Source of the DNA: Rhypophila decipiens
Taxonomy: Eukaryota > Ascomycota > Sordariomycetes > Sordariales > Naviculisporaceae
Assembly (NCBI GenBank): GCA_033297075.1
Contig: MU858160.1
Coordinates: forward strand, 57,427-121,426
Direction: 5' to 3'
Length of the DNA stretch: 64,000 bases
Positions 34,084-45,471 of the stretch are shown in pieces; position 1 is the stretch's first letter, and each line of letters opens with the position of its first letter. The notes under the pieces were generated by a model. It had not been told where the DNA came from. It searched no databases and saw only the letters and a program-made list of their open reading frames with translations. The position numbers were made by a program, and so were the translations under genes.

Positions 34084-35118
34084 TTAGTTGTTGCGCATGT
34101 GGTAATTGACTCGCCGAGGTACTCCAAGCGTGGCCATCTTTTGCGCCACCTGCTGGGCTTGGGTCAACTTACCAGGCTGCGCAAAGCGCCGGATAAGATC
34201 ATCCTTGCTGTTATATGTAATGCCACATTCCCTAAAGTGGCGCGCCGCTCTATGCTGGTAGAAAGGGTGCCTCGAGAAGACGCGGTGCCGGCATGTCTGG
34301 CTGGGACATCGCAAGGTGAACAGCCTCACCCGCCTCTTGGTGGACCCGTGCTCGAAAACCCAGTATCCTCTTTTCTTGACCTCGTCGGTTGTGATTTCTT
34401 GCCCGGTTCTGCGCAAGGACGATTGCTGATGGCTGGCTTGATTTGTATTGCGCTGACCTCGGCGATCAAGCATGTTCTTTGAGGGAGGTTGGCTCATCGG
34501 GAAAGGTCCCGTCGAACCATCTGCTGTTTTGGCAGAGCTTTTTATAGAGGTTGGAACGTCGGGAACTTGGACGGCTCTTGCTTGCTGGACCACCGGCTCA
34601 TTATGGGACCCTCTCGGCGGCGGCGCTGTCGACAGATGGGAGTTCTGGGACTGTGAAGCGGCAGCCTCATTATGGGCCTCAGGGGCACCTCGAGCGGGCT
34701 GGGTAGCCTTTGCGGGTGGGCGAACAGATTGAGCATTCGCGCTCCGTTCCCCTGAAGCCGTCTGCGCACCCGAGGGCTGTTCTTTCTGGGCCTGCTTTTC
34801 CTTGGACTCTCTGAATCTCTTGTAGATGACATGAAAGTCGCCCTCTGGAAAAATCAGTGTCGATGGAACTGTTTTAATGAGCCCACCAAGAGCGTACTTC
34901 ATGGCCCGGAGTTCATCTTCTGTGGGCTCGAGGTCGGATAGTTGGTCGTATATTTCCTTTTCGGCTTCCACACGTCGTTGGTTTCTTTCCTTCCAAGCAT
35001 GGATCTCCACGTATATCTTGGCGCTCAAGGCTATGGTGTCCTTGTCAAACTCTTCTCTGAGCGTTTCGAGGCATCTGTTGTGCGTGTCAAGAACTTCGGC
35101 GCGATCCGCTGGAGCCAT
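34084..35118 (-). CDS. Hypothetical protein with C-terminal Cys/His motif
   Basis: This single-exon gene encodes 344 residues. The N-terminal 110 residues are helical (RCLETLREEFDKDTIALSAK, EKEIYDQLSDLEPTEDELRA). The middle is Gln/Ser/Pro/Ala-rich and disordered. The C-terminal 90 residues contain GYWVFEHGSTKRRVRLFTLR, then CPSQTCRHRVF, FYQHRAARHFREC, a spacing that could bind zinc through Cys and His. It resembles C2H2-like domains found in lineage-specific fungal proteins, but I do not recognise a named family. No signal or membrane segment; nuclear or cytosolic location likely. Confidence 0.65.
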   Translation of the reverse strand: MAPADRAEVLDTHNRCLETLREEFDKDTIALSAKIYVEIHAWKERNQRRVEAEKEIYDQLSDLEPTEDELRAMKYALGGLIKTVPSTLIFPEGDFHVIYKRFRESKEKQAQKEQPSGAQTASGERSANAQSVRPPAKATQPARGAPEAHNEAAASQSQNSHLSTAPPPRGSHNEPVVQQARAVQVPDVPTSIKSSAKTADGSTGPFPMSQPPSKNMLDRRGQRNTNQASHQQSSLRRTGQEITTDEVKKRGYWVFEHGSTKRRVRLFTLRCPSQTCRHRVFSRHPFYQHRAARHFRECGITYNSKDDLIRRFAQPGKLTQAQQVAQKMATLGVPRRVNYHMRNN

Positions 35119-36190
35119 GGCCTGTTCAAGTTAAGAGGATTGACCCCTGGATTGTCGTTCGATAGGCTATCGGCGACCGACGTCAGTAGGCGTTTGTGAA
35201 GTTGGACTGCGAATGACGCCAACAAAACCCCTGGGGCCTCGGAACCACTTACCAAGAGAGGGCGCAGCAATTTCAGAGAAGAATGGTCTCCAAAGGGGGA
35301 TGGTATTTTTTCGCTGTGTTTCAGGCAACCGGTGACGACGAACGGAAGTGGACTTTGTTGGAATGATTGACGAAAACTCTGAGCTGTAAGCTTCAACAAC
35401 CAGGGGTAGTTACAGGATCCAATGTGGGGCTGAACCAGCTGCTTGAAGGACTTTGACTGCCGTGGTCGAACCATGCTGCGAGGCAGACATCAGATCAACA
35501 GGTGGAGACTCGTAGCCCACTGCAACCACCCAGCTCCCCACAGCTCCCCACGCCGCGTCAGACTCCAGAACATACGGCGGAAGATGCCTGGGTAAATAAT
35601 AGCTAGTTATTACCGTGCTAAGCACAGTATGACGGCTATATACAGACCGTTATGTTCATATCTGTGCAGCGAGGATGGGGCGGGCCGTGGATAGCTCGTA
35701 TTCAGAGGGAGGGCGTGTTCGTAACTCATCAAGGGGAGAGGAGACTCATATATGCTCACGTAATCGAACTCGAGGCAGTGGGAGATTGGCCTGGATAACA
35801 CGGCTTTTATCAAGATTCCTCAAACTAATTCACGCCCGGCCACTTCCTTGCCATGACTTTTCAAACAATCTCTCCTGCCACTTGCAAGTCCTTCTTGTTC
35901 TCGGTCCCCAGAAAAGCCAAGTCACACTCTGTTCGCTCAGGACGTGTAAAACCCATCACTCAAAGCCTTTACCATAGCCCAATCCTAGTCCAGACTCACA
36001 GTTGCCTCTGCAGTCCTTTCAGGGGACTAGCGCGGCCTTGAGCGCTGGGGTAAGACCTTGAAATTCCCATGGCGGTAGTTTGATGGTATCCTAACATGGT
36101 CCCTTCCCTACCATACATACTCTTTCACCACACGTCTTTCGTCCCTCCCCAGACACAAAGGAGAAACAACAATAGAGTCGTTAGCCTCTG
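35119..36190. other. Intergenic
   Basis: 1.07 kb without supported gene. It contains the upstream region of the preceding minus-strand gene and the 3' flank of the Hsp70-like gene. Confidence 0.3.
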
Positions 36191-38416
36191 TCAGCCCATT
36201 CTTCTGATTCCCTTGATCTGGGCCTCAGTGAGGGTCTTGCCAGGTTCCCCGATAAGGACGCAGTTGGCCCCCGGAGCAAAATAGACAGGGTAGTGGTACC
36301 TCTTGTCGATCTTCGTTATGAGCCTGTTTCCCTTCTTCACTTTAACAGTTTTCCAGCGCGTCAAGACAAGAGTGTTGTCCTCAAGCTTGCACGTAAACTT
36401 GTATCTTCCCTTGGCAATCTTTTCCAGGGGCAGCAGGACGTAGCAGTTTAGGTAGCTCAGGTCGCTTGTCCCGTCATTCTGTGACCGGTACGGATCACAG
36501 ACCAATTGCAACTCATCCCCCTTGTCGACGATTTGGATCTCCGCTTCGCTCTCCAGTCCCTGTGACGTCATGGTCAGTAAGAAGTCTGCGCCCACAATCT
36601 GTCATAAAGGAAGGGCTGCTTACCACCCCCATCACAAATCTGGCAACATCATCCCAAAGCCCTTCTTCATTGTCACTCCCGCCTTGCTTCATCTGTATGC
36701 CAATGGCCGCGCCACGACTGAAGAATTCCCTGACGGTGACACGCTGACCAACAGCGTACGCAGCTCCTTGGGCTATATTGACTGTGCTGTAAGGACCATA
36801 CAGCAAAGCGTCGGTCGAGAATGGTCCAGGAAGCCCGGCGTTCGTGCAAAGCTCTGTGATGCGACTTTGGATGGTTGCATGGCGACTGGTACCACCAGAA
36901 AGGACGACACACGCCCCCGGTATGTTGGCAAACTTGTCGATGTTGGCAGCCGCGAGTGCGAGAACACGGCTGTGAGCATCCTCCCAAGCCTGGTCGATTT
37001 CGTGCTTCGGGATTGTAATGGCCATCGAATCGCCGTTCTCCTGAATGTGGAGAATCGTAGGATCGGTACAGAGCTCGGGGCCAAATCTTACCTTCACCCT
37101 GCTGAAGTCGGCTTGGTAGGCTTGCCGTTGTTTGGGGGTTATCTCGCGCTCGTAGGTGGTCTTGAAATGGGCGCCACACAAGTTGGCCACCCTTTCTTCC
37201 CATTCCTCGGATCCACCTCCAGCACCTAAATAAGAGGCAGCAAGCATTGATTAGACATGGCACCAGCAAACTCGTCATGGTGGAACATTGCTTACCGAAT
37301 GGCTCGTTAATTCGACAAAAGGTACTATTTCCCACACTCTGGCGTCTGACCTCAAAACCACAGCCATTCTAACACATGAGAACGTTAGCCGTGCTTGACT
37401 GTATCATGATCAGGATGAGGTGGGCTTGCCATGTTGTGACCACCAAAGTCGAGAAACAGATATATATGGTAGTCGCCGAACTCCTCCAGCTCCTCAGGAC
37501 AACAGCGCAAAAGAAAGTTGGCAAGAGCCTCTGTCTCGGTGCAGAAAAAGACGTTGGATGGCCCAAAGTTGAAGAATGGGCTCACGAGTGTGGCGTACAG
37601 CTCCTCAAACTCGAGCGTCCATTGCGACGGCACCGTCATGACCACCTCAGTGACTTCCATCTTGTTCCTGCAAAATGCGTGAACCCGGTCGACAATGGTT
37701 TTGAAGAGATCAAGCAGCCCCACACGAAGCTTGTGTTGAAAGGCTGCATCATGTTGATGCGCCTTCAAGAGCTCAGCCGTCATGTATTGCTCCAAGATGT
37801 CATCTGAGCAGTTGACTAGCACGTACGGGGCGTACTTGAGAGAAGTGCTCAGACGCTCACCATCCGGCACAGTTGTTTGGCCCAGGTAGGGCAGACCTTC
37901 GTCAAAGGGGTAACACTTTGACGAGAAATCACCTTTCTCAAACTTTGGGTACTCCATCCTGTTCTGGTCTCGGCTGGGATTCCAGACCGCCATGCGAAGG
38001 CTCGCGGTGTGCGAGAACAGGTAAGCGCGGGAGCTGACACTCCCGATATCAATCCCGAGGGTCCTGTCAGAGATGTAGCGCACTGGTTAGCCAAGTATCC
38101 TGCAGAGAAAGATGTAAAAGTAGAAAGCGGCGGGTTGTTGGTTCAGGGGAGCATTCCCAGGCGCCAGGCGTCCGTCTTGCCCAGTGATGCATGGCAGGGT
38201 GGCAGGGTGGCAGGGCTAGAGCCTCTTCTGCTCACACTGTAGCTTCAAACCGTGACTTTCAAGTCAAGCTGACAGTTGAGCCAAAATACGTCGTATGTTT
38301 GAGACGAACTCCTGCGTAAAAGTTTGCCAAAGGGTGGTGCTGCGGGCGCAACGGCGGGCGCAGTTCACTTACACTTTCTTGCGCTCCTCGCTGGAAGCAA
38401 CCTGAACGTCGGCCAT
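36191..38416 (-). CDS. Hsp70-like (HSPA12-type) actin-fold ATPase domain protein
   Basis: Five exons (38416-38373, 38063-37430, 37368-37296, 37225-36624, 36559-36191) give 573 residues. Exon 1 is only 44 nt (MADVQVASSEERKK) and joins in phase to VTLGIDIGSVSSRAYLF, the phosphate-1 loop of the Hsp70/actin fold. Intron 2 uses a GC-AG donor: the exon end CAC-AAC-ATG is followed by GCAAGC, and splicing rebuilds YLFLDFGGHNMNGCGFEV, the phosphate-2 region. GACVVLSGGTSRHATIQSRI is the adenosine-binding part. The substrate-binding domain of true Hsp70 is not present, as in fungal Hsp70-like proteins of the HSPA12 type. Intron 1 is unusually long (309 nt). The role is probably ATP-dependent but unknown. 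Confidence 0.87.
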
Positions 38417-40542
38417 GCTGTTAATTGATAAATGGTGAACAGGTAAATCGATAAATGGTCGATTGGCTAAACGGCGCAGTGGGAAACAGAAAAACAAAGC
38501 AACGGTAAAAACCCTAAGTATTAGCTCAGGGGGATGGGCGGTGCCTTGGGCGGTCGGTATTTTTGGTGGGGTTCAAGGTCAATGTTCGAGTCCGGACGCC
38601 AACAGTTCAATCTCCTGGGAGACTGTCTGGGTGGGGGGAACGCGTCTGGCGCGTCATTGCTCGGCAGCGGCAAGGCTGTGCAGCTCAGACCCAGGGAGAG
38701 CTTGAATACTGGTCAATGAGCGGGAAGCCGCTGGAGCAAGTATTCCCAAATTGCAGAGCTCTGGATTATCCACTGCCAAAATACACACCAAACTGGCAAG
38801 GAAGCAGGGTAGGGGGCTAAATTCCTATGGTGTGGATTAATTATCGTTGCCTTGGCTTCCGGCACCCCGATAAATCAGAAGGATAGAGGAGACCTCAAGG
38901 CGTCTACTTCATCAGCTACCATACTCATGCAAGTATATAGCATGAGAAATGAAAGAGCTGACCGACCGCCATGTATTCCGCCGTTGAAAGAAAACAATAG
39001 CGAGGCCTTGTCCCCAATTCGTCTGTGTTAGCTCCGAGCAGCCCAAGAACAAGTAACTCAACAAAAGCCCCAATGTATTTCCTCAGCTTATCCCAATCTT
39101 GGACACTGCAAACCAGAAATCCGCACAGGATTAGAGAAAAACAAGGAACTTGAAACACCCAAAAGGAGCACGAGACGTTTTGCCGTACAGTACCTCGGTA
39201 ACAAGTAATCTTGGAACATCGATCAGCCCCCTTCTCGTCGTGCTATTATAGCTTGCACCGTGACTGAAGACGAATGTACTGTTATTTGAAAGAGATCAGT
39301 CCATGAGCCGGCAACAGCCCCAATTGTTAATCAAAGAGTGTCCTGAGTAATTGTTATTCACACCCATTAGTATAGCCCGGTGTTCATGCTTAAAAGGGTA
39401 TCATCCTGAACAGCCTTCTAGGTTCCTAGAACGAGTGTTTTCCTAGTTAATAGCGCGGTGCTTCAAGTTCACCGTGGCGCGGGGTGAACTCGGCATGACA
39501 AGGCTGTCAAGGTACAAGCCTGGCACGAATTAACCTTGCATCACTCCCCAGCCCTAATTATTGTATGTTAGGCTTAGATGCCTGATCCCTACATAACATC
39601 TCATATATGCAGTCAAATCATGCTTGATTTTTAGCTTAGCTCTTAAATCGCGCCTGGTTCCGGGGAGAGGTGTCAGCTCGGAGCCTCGGACCATCGGTCC
39701 CCTTTTCACCAACGCGTTAAGCTGATGACAATTCTCAATATCCAACACAGAGCTTAAAAACTCTGTGGTGCTTTTTAATGCTCGCCTTTTTCGTCCTGAA
39801 GGCCCTCGCCGGTGTGGTCATTTCGTCGGTTTGCAAATTGCGCTAGGTAGTTAATCCACTCAACCTTGGTGCCCCTCGTTCCCGCATTTTCCGTCTCAAA
39901 AAGCATCGACCGACGCTCCTCCGCCTCCCCACCAACAAGTCACGCAGGATGGGTCTGATTTTACCATTGCTTCAAGTTGTCTCTCAAGGTACCTGTCATC
40001 AGTGAAGAAACCTCGAAAGGTAATTTCAAACCATCGAATAATCAATTGTCGCCTGGCATCCCAGCCTCGTACACGACCACACCAAACCGCCTCAGAAGCT
40101 CAGTAGGTACAGCAATCTGTTTCCAAATTCTACAGCCCATCTCTCGATCAATTGGCTGGGCATGATAGTGATCTTTTACTGACGTATGTTAACAGCGTAG
40201 ACCCTCTCACCTGCCCAGAGACCACCTCAATCTCCCGCGAAATCACTCCCACGCGGTATGTTCCGCCTTCTTCCTTGGAAGCGGCCCCAAAAGCAATACT
40301 TCTCTGATAACCAGAAGTAATTTCTGACGAGTTTGTAACCTCTAGATCCCTATCGAACCTGACAGAGTACGAGACACATTTGGCCCCTTAACCGTTCTTG
40401 TGAGCCTGACAACAAGCTGCTCCATTTTGCATTTTCCCTTTGCTGACTAGAGAAGTCTCCTCGCGCCGCGGTTCTCGACTTGCTCAAGATCTCAGCCCCC
40501 ACAAGAGAAGGAAGAATAGAGGCTCATCACGAAGAGAACAAA
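38417..40542. other. Long intergenic region
   Basis: About 2.1 kb without a supported gene. Part of it (39340-39780) is AT-rich with frequent stops in all frames. The last 150 bp are the leader of the small membrane protein gene. Confidence 0.4.
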
Positions 40543-40896
40543 ATGGCGCGCATCGACATCATCTACGAGCGCCACCCCCGTCAATCTTGGTTCGAGATCG
40601 CCTTCGTGCTGGCCCTCATCTGCACCACCGTCGTTGTCGGCATCGTGGTGGGCGCTGTCTCGCTGGCCATGGCGATCACCCTTCTGTCTGAGCTCGGCTT
40701 GATTCTGACCTACTGGGTTTTTGGTCCCGTAAAGACGATCCCATTCGGCAAGACTACAGTTGATGGTCAGCAGCTTATGGTTCGCCGGCCTGTGATTGGC
40801 TTCAAAAGCTGCGAGAGGGCGTTCAACACTGCTGATGAGTACATGGGTCAGAGAGTCACAACATGTCACTATCAAAGGGCGCTGATCCGGATTTGA
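40543..40896 (+). CDS. Small membrane protein, function unknown
   Basis: A 117-residue frame starting MARIDIIYERHPRQSWFEIA. It has two closely spaced hydrophobic helices (AFVLALICTTVVVGIVVGAV and AMAITLLSELGLILTYWVFG), then a polar tail that may or may not be real coding sequence. Codons of the first 60 residues are C-ending and look coding; the tail does not, so a missed intron or an earlier end is possible. No family recognised. Confidence 0.45.
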   Translation: MARIDIIYERHPRQSWFEIAFVLALICTTVVVGIVVGAVSLAMAITLLSELGLILTYWVFGPVKTIPFGKTTVDGQQLMVRRPVIGFKSCERAFNTADEYMGQRVTTCHYQRALIRI

Positions 40897-41310
40897 AGGT
40901 TCGAGGGAAATCAAGGATAGCGTTCGGGGGCAAGGATTGCCCATTAGCTCCATAGCAGTGAGACAGGGCATGCAATCAAACCAATAATGGAAGGGCATTT
41001 GTGAATCGCGATCCGAAAACCTGTTCCAACTGTATACCGCATAAATGTGCTCCGGAATAGAAATTATAGCCAACCTTCAATTTGTGTAGACTTCGAACCC
41101 CGACCACCCATCCGCAATGCGGCGCACTGTCCTTCCAAAATCTGAACGTGCAGCCTGAAAGAGCAGTTTGAGCCAAGATGTCCTTCTTCGTGTCCCGAGA
41201 AAGCCCAGGAGAACGATGAAAAAGAGGCAACAGGTTTTGGGCGCTGGAGTCAGTGTAATACCAGCGCCACGGGAACAAAGACCACAAGTGTTTGGGGTTT
41301 GGTTGGTGCT

Positions 41311-41923
41311 TCAAGCCGCCGGGAGAGGTAGAGGCACCAACCAAAACTGCAGAGGCGCAACGGGAGTCAGGCTTTGCTGGACACGGAGACAGGTGAGGAA
41401 CCTTCTCAGGTTTCCAAACTCTGCGCGTGCTGGCTGGGCCGAAAACCCTAAGATTTGCAAAATAAATATCAGCGGATGCGCGAAACATGGTTATATCGGG
41501 GTAACGGCTAAACTGCTTACTAGTCTGCAGTCTTCTCGCTTCCCATTGGAAGGGGCGGAGCTCGGATAGCAGCTGGGCTGCTGCGGTCCGAGGAGGCTCG
41601 GACACGGTGCCCGGCCTCTCGTTCTCTTGGTTGGTGGTATCGCGATACCGGGCGAGCGAAAACGCCAAATCCACTAGCCGCTGGTGGACATTGGAATCGG
41701 CGGTCCCGTACGCCGTCCTGAAGATTTTGCGGACGAGCCTGTCCAAAGCCCAGAGTGCGCCCTCAGTCCCGGCCGTGTCCAAAGAACGACCGATCTGAGC
41801 GGTAGCCGCACGCAGGACCACCGCCCGATTATTCTCGGAGGCTTGGAGAACTTGGATGACAAGATCGGCCGGGTCATCGAACTCGACGAGCCCGGGAGCG
41901 ACTGTCAGTCTTCGAGTCTCCAT
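41311..41923 (-). CDS. Hypothetical protein; splicing of the 3' part uncertain
   Basis: The first 134 codons (41923-41521) look truly coding: VEFDDPADLVIQVLQASENN, RAATAQIGRSLDTAGTEGAL, VHQRLVDLAFSLARYRD and LLSELRPFQWEARRLQ suggest a helical protein. A good donor (GTAAGC at 41520-41515), a CTGAT branch site and a TTAG acceptor at 41449-41448 define a 73-nt intron, after which the frame ends at 41311 (179 residues). If it is not spliced, the frame stays open to 40976 (315 residues), but the extra sequence is less protein-like. No domain or signal recognised. Confidence 0.45.
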
Positions 41924-43735
41924 TGGTGCGGCTCGACGGGACTTTGGAAAAGTTGAAGAAGGTGGGATACAGCCTATGGCTCAAAGTGATTTGGTTAAGG
42001 GGGTTTGGTACTGTGCGGTGGGATTTGGTGTTGTGTGATAATATTCGAAATTTTGGAAAGGTTCTCGAAATGAACGGACGAGTGAGAAATTTATACCCGC
42101 CAGTCTGCTTCGTTGCTCACCGTCGTCCACAGCTGCAGCTCAGATTCTCTGCCAGGCTGCCAGCTGCCAGACTCGGTCGACTTGCACAGTGTGACGCGTG
42201 CGGACGCGCCTCGTGAAACGCCGGAGGGGGTCCGACCACCAGTCTGCCGTTTGCGGGGGCGTGAAAATGGCGTGTGGAAGAAGGACAGATCATTTTCAAC
42301 ATTCTCATAACGTCTATCTTGTTTCATTGATACTAAATATTCAAAACCTGACATGCTTTTTGGGTTTTTGTGCCGCTAGCCAGCCGTATACAAGATAAAT
42401 AGGTACCTATATCCAAATTCGCAGTTCACGAGTTCAGCTCGATTTGATTTACCGCAAAGACGGCTTGTGTCAAGGACTGAAGAGCGGCAGGCCATATAGG
42501 AAGGGGAACTCTGGCAAGATTGCAAAGGATTAACTTTTTCTGAGAGTTGAATCCTTTGGTGTGCAAGGGAGCCATGCCGCTATAGTGAAGCAGCTTTACA
42601 TTACATTTTGCATGTTGTTCAGATCGGCGTCTATTTCCACTTCAATGTTCAGCGGAATACAGTCACTAACAACTACCCAACCCCTCGTGGTTGTGAACTT
42701 GCTTCGTCACTTAGTTGTAGATAAGTGACTTGGGTTGCCACAGACGGCCCGTGACGGATAATGGCTGTGAAATCCAGTACACAACAAAGGGTTGAAGGTC
42801 TTGCCTGAGCTGCCTGTAACCCTCAGACCAACTGATAGTGACATCTTCTTGTACCCAAATCCGTCAAAAATAAGCCTCACAGGTTTCACACACTGTGAAG
42901 CCGCAAGGAAAATCTCGGCCGTAAATCCGCAATCTGGCTCCAAAGGAACCCCTTTGTGGATCTCGTTGGTACTGGTTACACACATATGTATTCGTGAAGT
43001 ATGTCTAGTAAAGACCCTCGCGGTTTGGTCGAGTTCCGAGATGTCGTTTACAAGATGTTTCTACCCGAACAATTATCCTGTGCACCTTACCTATGATTGG
43101 TACCAGTCAACTGCCGGCACAACTCCCCGCATCCAGAGACACCAAAGTAACATGCCGTCAGCCGGGTATATGGCGGAGCAATAAACCTCATACCGTTGAT
43201 GCCAAATGGACATAAGATGCTTAGCCAAGAAGTGGAATCATGTGGTGAAATAAGTCACTGCATATGCAATGACCTCTATGACGGGAATATATTTGTTTAG
43301 ATCACGCACTTGCAGGGCAATTTCACAGACACATCGCACAAGAAAGTTAGGGATAAGATTATACGAATTTTGAAGTCTGTTGAATGAATGGACTTTCTGT
43401 ATAAGTACCAGGTAGCGGCAGGGTATCTTTGGCCTCAAAGACAAGTTCCACCGTCTATATTTCCTGGATGTATAGAGTACTGTCGACGCGGAGGTGAACA
43501 AGGCAGTGTACCGGGACTAGTCCATATTCTTCAGTGTCAGTGAATAGCTTGGCCAATATATCACGGAAAATGCTGAGAAGGGACGGGACGGCGAGTCCCT
43601 TGCAAGTCACTCCACGTAATAAGGGCTTACAGAGGCAGGCCTTAAACAAGTGGTACGCAGTTCTTGCTCTTTGCAGATTCCATAATCCCATCACCACCCT
43701 TTCCCTTCCTGGATCGCGCTGGATCGTAACTCGAC
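41924..43735. other. Intergenic, no gene supported
   Basis: 1.8 kb; frames such as 42792-43184 on plus lack bias or motifs. It contains the promoter of the GH18-like gene at its right end. Confidence 0.35.
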
Positions 43736-44629
43736 ATGCAGTATAACGCCTTGCTCACCCTGCTCCTTTTGAAGCTGGCATTAATACATGCAGCCCTTGC
43801 AGCTGAGAACATCCGAGCCATATTCCTCTTCAAGGATGTCATGAAATCCAACACCACGGCACTAAAGACGTCGGGATTCAGCACCTTGATCATGTTCGGC
43901 ATTGGAATCCTTGACAATGGTGACATCAAGTATTACTCCAACACCCCTGGAAGCCAAGATGTCGTGGTAGCCTCAGGGGGCGCTTACGTCGGAGGCGCGG
44001 CCCTTGCCGAAAAGGTCCGCTCATTCAAGACCGGGAACGTCAACGACACTGGCGTCAACAGGCTCGAGATATCCATGAACTCGCAACACATCAAGAATCT
44101 CATGTCAAGACCTGGCCCGGGCGCTGATACTCCGTTGTACCGCAACTTTGCTGCTCTCAAAGAAGCATGGACGCTAGACGCAGTCAACAACGATGACGAG
44201 TCTCTCTACGATGTTGCTAGCACGGTCGCCTTCGCCAAGATGCTGAACAAGATGGGCTACAAATACACCATCGCGCCATATACCAATGTCCAGTTCTGGC
44301 GATCTCTCACAACCCAGCTCAACAGCGGCCTGAAGGAGCCGAACCTTGCCATGGACAGAGTATACCTGCAGTGCTACGACGGCGGGGCCAATAACAACCC
44401 GGCTGGCTGGACGAGCAACCTTGGAATGAAGGTCGTGCCGCTCATCTGGGTGACCAACGACTCTAAACCGGTCTATGGGACCACGGCGGCTCAGGCAAGA
44501 AGCAAGTTCAGTGGCTGGAACCAGAGAAACGCGCTGGCTGGCGGGGGGTACTGGAATGATTACGATATCGAGAAGATGAAGTTATCATACAAGGACTACG
44601 GTGGCGTGTTGGCGGCCGTGTTCCCATAA
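43736..44629 (+). CDS. Secreted GH18-like protein (chitinase-fold, altered catalytic motif)
   Basis: A single exon encodes 297 residues with a signal peptide (MQYNALLTLLLLKLALIHAA, then LAAE). The mature protein has the TIM-barrel layout of fungal GH18-like secreted proteins: NIRAIFLFKDV (strand 1), FSTLIMFGIGILDNGDIKYY, LAEKVRSFKTG, then AWTLDAVNNDDESLYD in the place of the GH18 strand-4 motif DxxDxDxE. Here it reads LDAVNNDDE, keeping the final Glu proton donor and the preceding Asp but with Ala-Val-Asn-Asn in the middle. Further strands are YKYTIAPYTN, MDRVYLQCYDGGANNNPAGW and VVPLIWVTND. It may hydrolyse a chitin-like or peptidoglycan-like glycan, or only bind it. Confidence 0.75.
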   Translation: MQYNALLTLLLLKLALIHAALAAENIRAIFLFKDVMKSNTTALKTSGFSTLIMFGIGILDNGDIKYYSNTPGSQDVVVASGGAYVGGAALAEKVRSFKTGNVNDTGVNRLEISMNSQHIKNLMSRPGPGADTPLYRNFAALKEAWTLDAVNNDDESLYDVASTVAFAKMLNKMGYKYTIAPYTNVQFWRSLTTQLNSGLKEPNLAMDRVYLQCYDGGANNNPAGWTSNLGMKVVPLIWVTNDSKPVYGTTAAQARSKFSGWNQRNALAGGGYWNDYDIEKMKLSYKDYGGVLAAVFP

Positions 44630-45471
44630 AGGGACAGTGCCAAGAGTGCTCTGCCAGTAGCACAAGGCATGGAGGTATCTCCGGTAGATTCCAGTTCAGA
44701 AAATTTTACGCAGCGGGAGAAGCGTGGAAGCTCTTTGAAGATAAGGCACTATAATCTGGCAAAGCACAATATATTGGACACGCCACCGTTTAACGCCGAG
44801 CTGTCGCCTTGCAAACATTGCGATACAGACTCTACTGTTCTTCTTGCCTTGTGTAACACCGGGTTCTTTATGTTGACCGTTATTAATCGCTGAACCAAGA
44901 TAGTACACACATATTGTAGCCGCAGGCAGCCAAGATTGGTAGATATGCAAGGTTCTCTCGACCGTTCCCTTCAGTTTACTCTGTACTCACCAGACTCAAA
45001 ACCATCCAGTGCGTGATTCCAGAGCTTGTTTATAGGCTTTGACAAATCTTGCTCGGCTCCATATCCTCTCGCATTAAAAGCAACGGTCTTGTATAGTTAG
45101 CCAATGATATTGTCCCCCCTGACTGCGGCAAGTGTCTTGTGTAACCAGCATTCAATATACGCTCGCAACCAGAGTCCGACCCAGACACAAAAGGCAAGAG
45201 ATTCCACGACGGATAAACCGCATTATCCGTCCCGCTGCTGACAGAAACGACGACGGCAACTGTTCCCCGTATTACTTGATGATTGCTGCCGGATCTGTCC
45301 CGGCAGCGGTCCCGATTTGGAAACGCTTGGCAGGCAGCGACCCCTTGGCTCAAAGGCTCTCGAGCCGGGGCCTTGCTGGTATTAAAGGCGCTGTCCTTGT
45401 ATCAGATCTCTGGATGAGCCGACTTCTTTTGTCCTCTCAAGTCTCTCAAAGGAGGCTTCTCACCAAGCAAA
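44630..45471. other. Intergenic
   Basis: GH18-like 3' flank and promoter of the His-rich protein gene; the frame 45132-45599 on plus overlaps the next gene out of frame and is not supported. Confidence 0.3.

Noticed and set aside
41040..41110. Possible tRNA (GGGGTTCGAAGTC resembling a B box on minus)
   Set aside because: No A box, no acceptor stem and no anticodon arm could be found around it.
42792..43184. 130-codon plus-strand frame
   Set aside because: No motif or bias, and an equally open antisense frame overlaps it.
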